Origin: Demequina gelatinilytica
Lineage (GTDB): Bacteria > Actinomycetota > Actinomycetes > Actinomycetales > Demequinaceae
Length of the DNA stretch: 64,000 bases
Reading direction: 5' to 3'
NCBI RefSeq assembly: GCF_000971115.1
Contig: NZ_BBLV01000017.1
Coordinates: forward strand, 1 to 64,000
Within the stretch, counting starts at the first letter, position 1, and every line of letters begins with the position of its first letter. Under the pieces are notes generated by a model. That model worked only from the letters and a program-made list of their open reading frames with translations, had not been told where the DNA came from and searched no databases. A program made the translations under genes and the position numbers. This document shows positions 15,905 through 25,100 of this stretch, in pieces.

Positions 15905-16900
15905 TCAGGGGCTGAGCACGATGTCGTCGTCGGCCGCGCCCGCCTCCTCGGGCTCGTGCCTCTGCCGGTCGCGCACCATCCAGACCGCGACGGCGACGAG
16001 CGCGAGCCCGGACACCATGACCCCGACCCAGGTGAGGAGCGTGTCGCCCACCAGGTGGTCGATGAGCTGCGGGACCGAGGCGAGCAGCGCGACCGCGCCC
16101 GGGACGATCAGCAGGACCAGCTCCCGACGCATGACGGCGGCGCCGATGAGCCATGCCGCGAAGGCGACGCCCAGGCCGAGCATGAGGCCGCGTGCGTCTC
16201 CGCGTGCCGCGATGGACAGACCTGCGTACGCGAGGAGCCCGCCCGTGACCAGGGCCGGCTCGCGCGGGGTGAGCAGCGGGGTGATGGCGAGCGCGATCCA
16301 GCTGATCCCGAGGATCACCCACGGCAGCCCGAGGGCGAGCGCCGACGCGTCGCTCTCCCATGGCTGCGCGAACGTCTCGACGCACCACGCCAGCGCGACG
16401 AGGAGCGTGATCTGCGTGAGGCCCCGCCGTCGCGCCAGGTACACCGCCGTCGCCGCAGCGGCAGCCGCCGCGGTGACCCAGCGCCCGACGTCCTCGTCGT
16501 CGACGCCCGCCGCATCGTGCCCGATCACCCATGCGAGCCATCCGGTGAGGACCACCGCCGCGACGAGCAGCACGGAGGCGAGCCGCTGCGCCGGCGCGCT
16601 CGCCGTGCGCGCGGCGAGGACGCCCGCGGTCGCCGTGACCGCGACCAGGGCGGCGACCAGGGCGATCCGGGCGGCCGTGGGGAGGTCGGTCCAGGTGCGG
16701 CTCAGCAGGAACGCGAGGGCCGACACCGTGAGCACGGCGCCGAGGTAGCCCACGACCTCCCCGACGAGCGCGAGGGGACGCGGATGCGCCTCGACGTCCT
16801 GCGGCTGCGCGGACTCGAATCGGCGCAGGTCGGCTGCGGTCTCGGGGCTGATGAGCCCCGCCTCGACCCACCGGCCGAGCCTCGTCTCGAGCTCGTTCAT
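15905..16900 (-). CDS. DUF2157-like multi-helix membrane protein
   Basis: Membrane protein, 331 residues. The N-terminal soluble stretch MNELETRLGRWVEAGLISPETAADLRRFE matches the start of DUF2157-type proteins, in which a short helical domain precedes many membrane helices. At least ten hydrophobic segments follow from residue 45 to 310, then a short acidic tail. No catalytic or transport motif is visible and no function is known. GGAGGG about 8 bases before the ATG supports the start. It is convergent with the SPFH gene and divergent from the RNA methyltransferase gene. Confidence 0.65.
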   Translation of the reverse strand: MNELETRLGRWVEAGLISPETAADLRRFESAQPQDVEAHPRPLALVGEVVGYLGAVLTVSALAFLLSRTWTDLPTAARIALVAALVAVTATAGVLAARTASAPAQRLASVLLVAAVVLTGWLAWVIGHDAAGVDDEDVGRWVTAAAAAAATAVYLARRRGLTQITLLVALAWCVETFAQPWESDASALALGLPWVILGISWIALAITPLLTPREPALVTGGLLAYAGLSIAARGDARGLMLGLGVAFAAWLIGAAVMRRELVLLIVPGAVALLASVPQLIDHLVGDTLLTWVGVMVSGLALVAVAVWMVRDRQRHEPEEAGAADDDIVLSP

Positions 16901-16982
16901 CGCCGCTTCCCTCCAGCGACATCGACACCTGCGTCGATACCTCCAGCGTACGCCGACGGCACGCGGGCGGCATGCGCGCTGG

Positions 16983-16988
16983 GATGAT
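16983..16988 (+). promoter_or_regulatory. Weak leaderless -10 (GATGAT) of the TrmH-type gene
   Basis: GATGAT keeps the A and final T of TANNNT and ends 7 bases before the ATG at 16996. No ribosome binding site is present. Confidence 0.3.
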
Positions 16989-16995
16989 GGGCGTC

Positions 16996-17796
16996 ATGCC
17001 CGTGATCCGCATCGACGACCCTGCCGACCCGCGTCTGGCCGACTTCCGCGACCTCACCGACGTCGCCCTGCGACGCGCGCTCGAGCCCGAGCGGGGCCTG
17101 TACATGGCGGAGGGCGCCAAGGTGATCGCGCGCGCGGTGGCGGCAGGGCATCGTCCCCGCGCGGTGCTGCTGAGCGAGCGCTGGCTCGACTCGGTCGCGA
17201 CGGTGGTGCCCGAGGACGTGCCGATCTACGTCGCGCCGGCCGCGCTGCTCGAGGATGTGACGGGCTACCAGGTGCATCGGGGCGCGCTCGCGTCCATGGA
17301 GCGCCCTGAGCTGCCCGCGCTCGCGGACCTGGTGCGCGATGCGCGTCGGATCGTGGTCCTCGAGGGCATTGTCGACCACACCAACGTCGGGGCGATCTTC
17401 CGTTCGGTGGCCGGCATCGGCGCCGATGCCGTGGTGGTCGCGCCGACGTGCGCGGATCCGTTGTACCGACGCTCGGTGAAGGTGTCGATGGGCACGGTGT
17501 TCCAGGTGCCGTGGACCCGCGCCTCGGCGTGGCCCGATGCCCTCGACGAGCTGCGCGCGCTCGGCTTCACCGTCGCGGGGCTCGCGCTCGCGGACGATGC
17601 GGTGGACCTCGACGACTTCGCGGCTCGGGCCGGCGAGCGGGTCGCGCTGGTCATGGGTGCGGAGGGCGATGGGCTCACCCGTCAGGCGCTCGCGCATGTG
17701 GACGAGGCCGTCATCATCCCGATGCACGGGGGAGTGGACTCCCTCAACGTCGCCGCGGCCTCGGCGGTCGCGATGTGGGCGTTGCGGGCGCGCTGA
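16996..17796 (+). CDS. TrmH/SpoU family RNA 2'-O-methyltransferase
   Basis: SAM-dependent methyltransferase with a SPOUT knot, acting on tRNA or rRNA ribose. It has 266 residues. The N-terminal substrate-binding domain includes EPERGLYMAEGAKVIARAVAAGHRP. The knot domain shows VVLEGIVDHTNVGAIFRSVAGIGADAVVVAP, VALVMGAEGDGLTRQAL and the closing IPMHGGVDSLNVAAASAVAMW, all three SpoU motifs. The ATG at 16996 is preferred over upstream in-frame starts because the protein then begins MPVIRID and a -10-like hexamer lies at leaderless distance. The exact RNA target cannot be told. Confidence 0.85.
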   Translation: MPVIRIDDPADPRLADFRDLTDVALRRALEPERGLYMAEGAKVIARAVAAGHRPRAVLLSERWLDSVATVVPEDVPIYVAPAALLEDVTGYQVHRGALASMERPELPALADLVRDARRIVVLEGIVDHTNVGAIFRSVAGIGADAVVVAPTCADPLYRRSVKVSMGTVFQVPWTRASAWPDALDELRALGFTVAGLALADDAVDLDDFAARAGERVALVMGAEGDGLTRQALAHVDEAVIIPMHGGVDSLNVAAASAVAMWALRAR

Positions 17797-17802
17797 CGCG
17801 GT

Positions 17803-19635
17803 TCACGCGCGGCCGAGCCTCCAGACCCCGGCGGCGGCGCCGCGGGCGGTCAGGGTGATCCCGTCCCCCTGCGACGCGTCGACCTCTCCGTACAGGTGCT
17901 CGAGCGGGCGGCCGGGGAGGTCGACCGTCAGGGACGTCGCCTCGCGTGCGACCGCGACCAGGACCGCCTCGTGACCGCACTCGCGCAGGTACACCAGCGC
18001 GTCGTCCGTCGCCGCCACCCAGCGCAGCCCGCCGTGCCGGAGCGCGCAGCGGTCGCTGCGCAGCCGCCCGAGCGCTCGGTACGTCGCATGCGTGCCCGCG
18101 TCCCAGCGCGGCCCGCCGTCCTCGATCTCGGTCCACGGCATCGGCGTCCGGGAGTGCTCGCCGTTGACGCCGCTCGCCCCGCCCTCGTCGCCCGCGAACA
18201 CGAACGGCGCGCCCACGTAGGTGTACAGCAGCGCGGCGGCGGCGCGGTGGCGCTCGGGTGATCCCGTGAGCGTGCGGATGCGCGCCGTGTCATGCGTCGA
18301 GAGCAGGTTCCAGGCGCGCGCCGCGACCCGCCACGGGATACCGGCGAGGACGTCGCGCATCGTCGCCGCGGCCTCGGCGCCCGTGCGCGAGGGGACGGGG
18401 ACGGGCGCCTCGAGATAGCGGATTCCGGTGCCGGGCTGGGCGAGCCACTGCCAGACGGGGCGCAGGAAGCCCGCGTAGTTCATGCCGGCGTCCCATGCGC
18501 CGCGACGGAGGTCCTCGGTCGCATCGTGGAAGTGCTCGGCGACCACGGCCGCATCCGGGTTGTCGGCTGCCACGACGCGACGCACCCGTGCCGCGACCGC
18601 GGCGTTGACATCCACCGGGCCGTGGCGGCCGGTCATGTTCGCCACGTCGATCCGCCAGCCGTCGAGCGCGTACGGCGGCGCGAGCCACCGCCGCACCGCG
18701 GCCGTCTCGTCCTCGACCATGCGGGCGGCGAGCGCCTCGTCCCGCCAGTCCAGCTTGGGCAGATGGCGATGGCCGGTCCAGCCGACCCAGTCGTCGCGCG
18801 ACTCGTTCCAGAGGTAGTAGCCGGCCTCCGGGGACGCGACGTCGCGGGATGCGGCGAACCAGTCGTGCCCGTCCCCGGTGTGGTTGGTCGTGAGATCGCC
18901 CATGACCCGCAGGCCGCGGGCGTGCGCGGCGCGTGCGAGGGAGGCGAGCGCCTCGTCGCCGCCCAGCAGCGGGTCCACGTGGTCGAACGTGCTCGCGTCG
19001 TAGCGGTGGTTCGAGCGCCCGGGGAAGAACGGCGTGAGGTAGAGGGTGGTGACGCCGAGTGCGACGAGGTGGTCGAGGCGGGCCTCGATGCCCGCCAGCG
19101 TGCCGCCGTAGACCTCGGTGACGGCCGCCGGGCCGTCCGTCGCGGGCTCCTCGTCCCAGGCCTTCGGGAGCGCCCAGCCGGGCAGGTCCCCGGGGGCGGC
19201 GCCGGAGGGGTCGGGGGCGAAGCGGTCGGGGAAGACCTGGTAGACCACCGCATCGCGGAGCCACGCGGGGGAGGAGTCCTCGGTGTGCAGGCGGAAGTCG
19301 TGGTGGTCGGTGACGTCGCGGCGGTGCAGGCCCGTGCCGTTGAGCCAGGCGATGTCGCCGTGGGCCTGGAGCAGGAAGCGGTACGGGGTGAGGGGGTTGT
19401 GGAGCGTGAGCCGCACGGTGAACCACCGCTCGCCGTCGCGCTCGCCCGTGGGCTCGGCCGCGACGAAGGCGGGCTCGCCGTCGAGGACCGTGCGGAGCCA
19501 GACGCGCTCGACCTGCGCCTCCTCAGCGGTCCTCACCCGCAGCGCGACCTCGTCCCCGAGTGCGACGGGACCGTCGGGGGCGTAGAGGGCGGAGCCGTCG
19601 TGGTGAGCCCATGCAAGCGTTTGCATCGATGCCAT
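17803..19635 (-). CDS. GH13 alpha-amylase family enzyme (neopullulanase/maltodextrinase-like)
   Basis: Cytosolic alpha-glucan hydrolase, 610 residues, without a signal peptide. An N-terminal beta-sandwich domain (about 1-120, CBM34-like) precedes the catalytic barrel that starts with AVVYQVFPDRFAPD. The conserved GH13 regions appear in order: GDLTTNHTG, GWRIDVANM with the nucleophile Asp, VVAEHFHDA with the acid/base Glu, and LLSTHDTARI with the stabilising Asp. This pattern fits neopullulanase, cyclomaltodextrinase or maltodextrin glucosidase. The ATG at 19635 is chosen because TACGAT ends 8 bases before it. A LacI-type operator lies in codons 4-9, pointing to repression when maltodextrin is absent. 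Confidence 0.85.
   Translation of the reverse strand: MASMQTLAWAHHDGSALYAPDGPVALGDEVALRVRTAEEAQVERVWLRTVLDGEPAFVAAEPTGERDGERWFTVRLTLHNPLTPYRFLLQAHGDIAWLNGTGLHRRDVTDHHDFRLHTEDSSPAWLRDAVVYQVFPDRFAPDPSGAAPGDLPGWALPKAWDEEPATDGPAAVTEVYGGTLAGIEARLDHLVALGVTTLYLTPFFPGRSNHRYDASTFDHVDPLLGGDEALASLARAAHARGLRVMGDLTTNHTGDGHDWFAASRDVASPEAGYYLWNESRDDWVGWTGHRHLPKLDWRDEALAARMVEDETAAVRRWLAPPYALDGWRIDVANMTGRHGPVDVNAAVAARVRRVVAADNPDAAVVAEHFHDATEDLRRGAWDAGMNYAGFLRPVWQWLAQPGTGIRYLEAPVPVPSRTGAEAAATMRDVLAGIPWRVAARAWNLLSTHDTARIRTLTGSPERHRAAAALLYTYVGAPFVFAGDEGGASGVNGEHSRTPMPWTEIEDGGPRWDAGTHATYRALGRLRSDRCALRHGGLRWVAATDDALVYLRECGHEAVLVAVAREATSLTVDLPGRPLEHLYGEVDASQGDGITLTARGAAAGVWRLGRA
19611..19626. promoter_or_regulatory. 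LacI-family operator inside the start of the GH13 gene
   Basis: ATGCAAGCGTTTGCAT has perfect ATGCAA/TTGCAT arms and the central CG typical of LacI-family operators. It covers +10 to +25 from the predicted leaderless start, where a bound repressor would block the polymerase. No LacI-family gene is in the window. Confidence 0.65.
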
Positions 19636-19643
19636 GGTCGTCC

Positions 19644-19649
19644 ATCGTA
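19644..19649 (-). promoter_or_regulatory. Candidate leaderless -10 (TACGAT) of the GH13 gene
   Basis: TACGAT on the minus strand ends 8 bases before the ATG at 19635. Confidence 0.4.
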
Positions 19650-19699
19650 GGGCCTTTCCGGGAGGGGGAGCACCCGTCCCTCCTGGCATCCGGGCCGCC

Positions 19700-19729
19700 T
19701 TGCCCGCTGTCGGAGGGTGGGGCCATAAT
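19700..19729 (+). promoter_or_regulatory. Promoter of the imuA'-imuB-dnaE2 operon
   Basis: TTGCCC (19700-19705) and CATAAT (19724-19729), 18 bases apart, form the best sigma-70-type promoter here. The start site would be near 19736, directly before the LexA box. Confidence 0.5.
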
Positions 19730-19737
19730 CGAAGGAT

Positions 19738-19759
19738 CGTTCGAACATATGTTCGAACG
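19738..19759. promoter_or_regulatory. LexA (SOS) box of the mutagenesis cassette
   Basis: TCGAAC-N4-GTTCGA at 19741-19756 is the exact actinobacterial/Gram-positive SOS box. It extends to a perfect 22-base palindrome (19738-19759) with ATAT at its centre. It lies just downstream of the predicted -10 and 40 bases before the imuA' ATG. LexA binding would block transcription until DNA damage. Confidence 0.9.
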
Positions 19760-19799
19760 GATGATCGATGATGCGGGACTGTGCAGGAGGTGCGCGGCG

Positions 19800-20486
19800 A
19801 TGGAGACGGCCGAGGCGAGGCTCGCCCGGGCGCGCGAGGCGCTCGCGGGGGTGCAGCGGCGGGTGGGGACCACCCGTGATCGCTGGGAGGCGCCCACGCT
19901 GCCTCTCGCGCCGGTGCTCGACCAGGTGCTGCCGCAGGGTCTCAGGCGCGGCCAGGTGGTCTCGGTGGTCGGCTCCACATCCCTGATGCTCGCGCTCGCG
20001 GCCGCCGCCTCGGAGTCGGGCTCGTGGACCGCGGCGGTGGGCATGCCCTCGCTCGGGGTGGTCGCGGCAGCGAGGCGAGGGCTCGATCTCGCGCGCGTCG
20101 CGCTCATGCCGCATCCGGGCGCGCAGGCCGCGGCCGTGGCGGGCGCGTGCGTCGACGGCATGGACGTGGTCCTGCTGGGCCCGCGCCTCGCGCTGTCCGA
20201 CGCGGACCGGCGCCGGCTGGCCTCGCGCGCGAGGGAGCGGGGTTCCGTCATCGTCGCGGAGGGCCCGTGGTCGGGCGCCCATGCGAGCCTCACCGCGGTG
20301 GGGTCCCGATGGCACGGGCTCGGCGCTGGCGACGGGAGGCTGCGAGGGCGCGAGCTCGTGGTGCGGGTCGAGGAGCGGCGTGGGGGGCTCGCCCGGATGG
20401 TCACACTGCCGATCGAGGTGGACTCGTCGCTGCGCAGGGGTGCGCCGGCGCTCGCGCCCGTGCGCTCGCTCGGGGGTGCGGCATGA
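19800..20486 (+). CDS. imuA': ImuA' (RecA-like mutasome protein)
   Basis: Accessory protein of the DnaE2 mutasome, 228 residues. It has a RecA-like core without a standard Walker A (LRRGQVVSVVGSTSLMLALAAAASE), as in mycobacterial ImuA', and a helical N-terminus METAEARLARAREALAGVQRR. The frame is open further upstream, through the SOS box, but the ATG at 19800 is preferred because AGGAGG lies 9 bases before it and the upstream codons overlap the operator. It overlaps imuB by ATGA. In mycobacteria ImuA' is needed for damage-induced mutagenesis with ImuB and DnaE2. Confidence 0.85.
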   Translation: METAEARLARAREALAGVQRRVGTTRDRWEAPTLPLAPVLDQVLPQGLRRGQVVSVVGSTSLMLALAAAASESGSWTAAVGMPSLGVVAAARRGLDLARVALMPHPGAQAAAVAGACVDGMDVVLLGPRLALSDADRRRLASRARERGSVIVAEGPWSGAHASLTAVGSRWHGLGAGDGRLRGRELVVRVEERRGGLARMVTLPIEVDSSLRRGAPALAPVRSLGGAA

Positions 20487-22183
20487 GCGTCGTGACGGTG
20501 GTGCGGCGCGCCGTGCTGTGGGTGCCGGACTGGCCCGCGGTCGCGGCGATGACGGAGGCGGGACTGGGGGCCGACGCCCCGGCCGCGGTGCTGCACGGGC
20601 GCGGGCTCGTCGCGGTCTCCGCCGCCGCGCGCGCCGCAGGGGTGAGGCGCGGCAGCACGCGCCGGCTCGCACAGCGGGTCTGCCCCGAGCTCGCGATCCT
20701 GCCGTACGACGAGGGCCGCGACTCGCGCCTGTTCGAGGCGGTCGCGGCGGCTGCCGAGCAGGCCGTCTCGGGGGTCGAGATCTCGCGCCCGGGCCTCATG
20801 ATCGTCCCCTCGGACGGCGCCTCCCGGTTCCATGGCTCGGAGGAGGCGCTCGCGGAGGCGCTGGTGAGCGCCGTGGCCGAGCATGCGGGCGTCGAATGCG
20901 CGGTCGGCGCGGCGGACGGTCTGCTCGCGGCCGTGCTCGCGGCACGCTCCTCGGAGCTGGTGCCCTCGGGTGCCTCGCGCGACTATCTCGCGCCTGCGCC
21001 CATCGGGTCGCTCGCGCTCGCGGCCATGGAGCGTGTGCAGCGCGAGGAGGTCGAGCGTCTCACCAGCGTCCTCACGCGCCTCGGCATCGCCACGCTCGGG
21101 GATCTCGCGGCGCTGCCGTTCGGGGATGTGCTCGCACGCTTCGGACCCGTGGGGGTGTGGGCGCATCGCCTCGCCTCGGGGGAGGACCTCGCGCCGCCGG
21201 TGCTGCGCCGCAGCGAGGAGGACATCGCGGTCGAGCATGTGTTCGAGGACCCGGCCGAGCGGATCGAGCAGCTGGTCCATATCGCGAAGGAGGCCGCGGC
21301 TGCGCTCGACCGCGCCCTGCTCGATGCGGGCGTGCGCTGCGGGCGCGTGCGCATCACCGCGCGCACCGAGAAGGGGCAGGAGCTCGAGAGGGTCTGGCGC
21401 ACCGATGTCGGCACCCGTGCAGGTGCGTTCGCACGGCACATGACGGATCGCGTGCGGTGGCAGCTCGAGGGCTGGCTGTCGGGCACGGCGGGGAGCTCGG
21501 ACGGCGGCAAGGGGCCGGAGCCGTCGCCGCTCGTCTCGCTCGGGCTGGTCGCCGAGGACGTGGTCCCGCTCGGGGCCGAGCAGTCCTATCTGTGGGGTGG
21601 GGTGTCTGGCGCGGACTCGCGCGCGCATCGTGCCCTCGAACGCGTCCAGGGGCTCCTCGGCCTCGAGGGCGTGCTCGCGGTCGCCGAGCAAGGCGGGCGC
21701 TCTCCCCGTGACAGGGCGCTCCTGGCGCCCTGGGGCCAGGAGGCGCCACCCGCTCGCGCGATCGCGCATCCGTGGCCGGGACGCATCCCCGACCCGCCGC
21801 CCGCGACGGTGCCCCCGGTGGCGCGACCCGCGCTCGTGCTGGATGCGGGCGGCAGCCCTGTCACCATCAGCAGGCGCCTCGCGATCAGCGCACCGCCCAC
21901 CTGGGTGCGGCTCGAGGCGGACGCCTCCGACGAGCGGGCCCGCGCCGCGAACCGCCATCCCTCCGAGGGGCATGTGGGGCGCGTCGTCGGCCCGGTGTGG
22001 GACCGCCCGCGCCCGGTCGAGTCCTGGGCCGGCCCGTGGCCCGTCTCGGAGCGGTGGTGGTCGGAGGACGCCTCGCGACGCGCCTACGTCCAGGTCGCGC
22101 TGCGCGACGGCGAGGACGCCGTGACCGCGGTGCTGCTGGCCTACGGAGGCGGGGAATGGGCGTTGGAGGCCGTCTATGACTGA
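20483..22183 (+). CDS. imuB: ImuB (inactive Y-family polymerase homologue)
   Basis: Y-family polymerase-like adaptor, 566 residues, that brings DnaE2 to the sliding clamp. The catalytic DxD-type start of Y polymerases is replaced by LWVPDWPAVAAM near residue 12, so it should lack polymerase activity, as in known ImuB proteins. Helix-hairpin-helix and little-finger regions follow (RLGIATLGDLAALPFGDVLARFG, then VEHVFEDPAERIEQL). A clamp-binding motif QSYLWG is at residues 367-372, comparable to the QLPLWG motif of M. tuberculosis ImuB. A long C-terminal extension (to 566) is usual. It overlaps both neighbours (4 and 8 bases). Confidence 0.9.
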   Translation: MSVVTVVRRAVLWVPDWPAVAAMTEAGLGADAPAAVLHGRGLVAVSAAARAAGVRRGSTRRLAQRVCPELAILPYDEGRDSRLFEAVAAAAEQAVSGVEISRPGLMIVPSDGASRFHGSEEALAEALVSAVAEHAGVECAVGAADGLLAAVLAARSSELVPSGASRDYLAPAPIGSLALAAMERVQREEVERLTSVLTRLGIATLGDLAALPFGDVLARFGPVGVWAHRLASGEDLAPPVLRRSEEDIAVEHVFEDPAERIEQLVHIAKEAAAALDRALLDAGVRCGRVRITARTEKGQELERVWRTDVGTRAGAFARHMTDRVRWQLEGWLSGTAGSSDGGKGPEPSPLVSLGLVAEDVVPLGAEQSYLWGGVSGADSRAHRALERVQGLLGLEGVLAVAEQGGRSPRDRALLAPWGQEAPPARAIAHPWPGRIPDPPPATVPPVARPALVLDAGGSPVTISRRLAISAPPTWVRLEADASDERARAANRHPSEGHVGRVVGPVWDRPRPVESWAGPWPVSERWWSEDASRRAYVQVALRDGEDAVTAVLLAYGGGEWALEAVYD

Positions 22184-25100
22184 CCTTCCCGAGTACGCCG
22201 AGCTCCACGCGCACTCCGCATTCAGCTTCCTCGACGGCGCGAGCCAGCCCGAGGAGATGGCGGCGGAGGCGGGGCGCCTCGGGCTGACCGCGCTCGCGAT
22301 CACCGATCATGACGGCCTCTACGGCGCCGTGCGCTTCGCGGGCGCCGCCAAGGGGATCGGGCTGCCCACGGTGTTCGGCGCGGAGCTGAGCCTTGCCGCC
22401 GACGGCCCGGGCGGACGTCCGGTGCTCGACCCGCCCACGGGCGTCCCCGATCCACGCGCGTCGCACCTCGTGGTGCTCGCGCGGGGGGCGCGGGGCTACT
22501 CGCGGCTCAGCCACGCGATCGGCATGGCGCACCTCGCGACGGGGGAGAAGGGCCTCGCGCGCTACACGCTCGAGACGCTCGCCGATGCCGGCGGCGGGGA
22601 CCTCCTGGTCCTCACCGGCTGCCGCAAGGGCGCGGTGCGCTCCGCCCTCACCGGACCGGGTGGGGCCGCGATGCCCGGAGGGGTCTCGCGCGACGGCTAC
22701 GCGGCCGCGGGCGCGGAGCTCGATCGGCTGGTCGCGCTGTTCGGGCGCGAGGGGGTCGCGGTGGAGATCACCGACACCGGCTCCCCGTACGACTCGGAGG
22801 TGAACGCCGCTCTGGCGGACCTCGCCTTCGACGCCTCGTTGCCGCTCGTGGCGACCACCAACGCGCACTATGCGACCCCCCGGGATGCCGACCTCGCGGG
22901 CGCGCTCGCGGCCGTCCGGTCACGCTCGTCGCTCGATGACATGGACGGGTGGCTGCCGGGGTCTCCGGGCCAGCACCTGCGCAGCGCAGGGGAGATGGCG
23001 TTCCGGCATCGTCGGCACCCGCAGGCGGTGGCCACCGCGGCGCGGCTGGCGGCGGAGTGCGCCTTCGACCTCGACCTGGTCGCCCCGAACCTGCCGCCGT
23101 ACCCCGTGCCGTCCGGCCACACCGAGGCGACGTGGCTGCGCGAGCTCACGTACCGCGGCGCGCGCGAGCGCTACGGCCCTCCCGATGCGGAGCGGGTGCC
23201 GGGAGCGTGGAAGCAGATCGAGCACGAGCTCGCGGTGATCGAGGCGCTCGACTTCCCCGGCTACTTCCTCATCGTCCAGGACATCGTCGCGTTCTGCCGC
23301 CGCGCGGACATCCTGTGCCAGGGCCGCGGCTCGGCGGCCAACTCCGCGGTGTGCTTCGCGCTCGGCGTCACGGCCGTGGACGCGGTCACCCACGGGCTGC
23401 TGTTCGAGCGCTTCCTCGCGCCCGAGCGGGACGGCCCCCCGGACATCGACGTCGACATCGAGTCCGACCGTCGCGAGGAGGTGATCCAGTACGTCTTCGC
23501 GCGCCACGGGCGCATCAACGCCGCGATGGTGGCGAACGTCATCCAGTACCGGCCCCGCTCCGCGGTGCGCGACGCCGCGCGGGCGCTCGGCTTCGACGTG
23601 GGCCAGCAGGACGCGTGGTCCAAGTCGATCGACCGCTGGAGCGCGCTGCGCGTCCCGCCGGAGAAGCAGGAGGAGTGGGCCGCCAAGCAGCGCGACGCGA
23701 TGTGGCCCGAGCCTCCGCCCACGCAGGAGCTCGACCACATCCCCGAGAACGTGCTCGACCTCGCGGACCGGCTGATGCGCCTCCCGCGCCACCTGGGCAT
23801 CCACCCCGGCGGCATGGTGCTGTGCGACCGGCCCGTCATCGACGTGTGCCCGGTCGAGTGGGCGCGCATGCCCGGCCGCACCGTGCTCCAGTGGGACAAG
23901 GACGACTGCGCCGACGCGGGCCTGGTGAAGTTCGACCTGCTGGGCCTGGGGATGCTCTCGGCCCTCAAGTATGCGTTCCGGTACATGCAGGAGGTCCGCG
24001 GCGAGGACCTCGGCCTGCACTCGCTTCCGCAGGAGGACCCCGCGGTGTACGAGCTGCTCTGCGCCGCTGACACGGTCGGGGTCTTCCAGGTCGAGTCGCG
24101 CGCCCAGATGGCGACGCTGCCCCGGCTCCGGCCACGGCGGTTCTACGACATCGTGATCGAGGTCGCCCTCATCCGTCCCGGGCCCATCCAGGGCGGCTCG
24201 GTGCACCCGTACATCAACCGGGCGCGCGGTCGCGAGCCCGTCACGTTCCTGCACCCGCTGCTCGAGAGGTCGTTGGGCAAGACCCTCGGGGTGCCGCTGT
24301 TCCAGGAGCAGCTCATGCAGATGGCCATGGACGCCGCCGGCTTCGACGGCGCCCTCGCGGACCAGCTGCGGCGCGCGATGGGATCCAAGCGCAGCCCCGA
24401 GCGCATGGAGGCGCTGCGCGCACGCTTCATGGTCGGCGCGAACGAGCGCGGTATCACCGCGGACGTCGCGCACCAGATCTTCGACAAGCTCAAGGCGTTC
24501 TCGGACTTCGGGTTCCCGGAGTCGCACTCGTTCTCCTTCGCGTACCTGGTCTACGCGTCGAGCTGGCTCAAGGTGCACCGCCCGGCGGCCTTCTACGCCG
24601 GCCTGCTCGCGGCTCAGCCCATGGGCTTCTACTCGCCGCAGTCGCTCGCCGCCGACGCCCGCCGCCATGGTCAGGCGATCCTGCGCCCGTGCGTGGTGCG
24701 CTCCGAGGTGCTCGCGCGCGTCGAGGAGCTCGAGGCGCCGTTCGCGGTGCCGGGGGAGCGGCGCGAGGACATGGCGAGGCTGGTCCGCGTGGACCGCATG
24801 CTCGGGGTGCGCATGGGGCTCGCCGCGGTGCGCGGGCTCGGGGACGATGCCGCCGCTGCCATCGTGAAGGCGCGCGAGGAGCGGCCGTTCGCGGACCTGC
24901 ACGACATGGCGCGGCGCGTGCGGATCCGACCCAAGGGCGTATCCGGCAAGGCGGGCCTCGCGCCCGAGAAGGGGCTCAGCACGGCGCAGTGGGAGGCGCT
25001 CGCGACGGCAGGTGCGCTCGAGGCGCTCGGCGTCACGCGGCGCGAGGGGCTCTGGGCCTCGGGGGTGCTGTCCCGCGAGGGGCCCGACACGCTGCCCGGC

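Noticed and set aside
19560..19799. An open frame extending imuA' 80 codons upstream
   Set aside because: It runs through the promoter and LexA box and through codons of the GH13 gene on the other strand. AGGAGG and the family N-terminus support the ATG at 19800.
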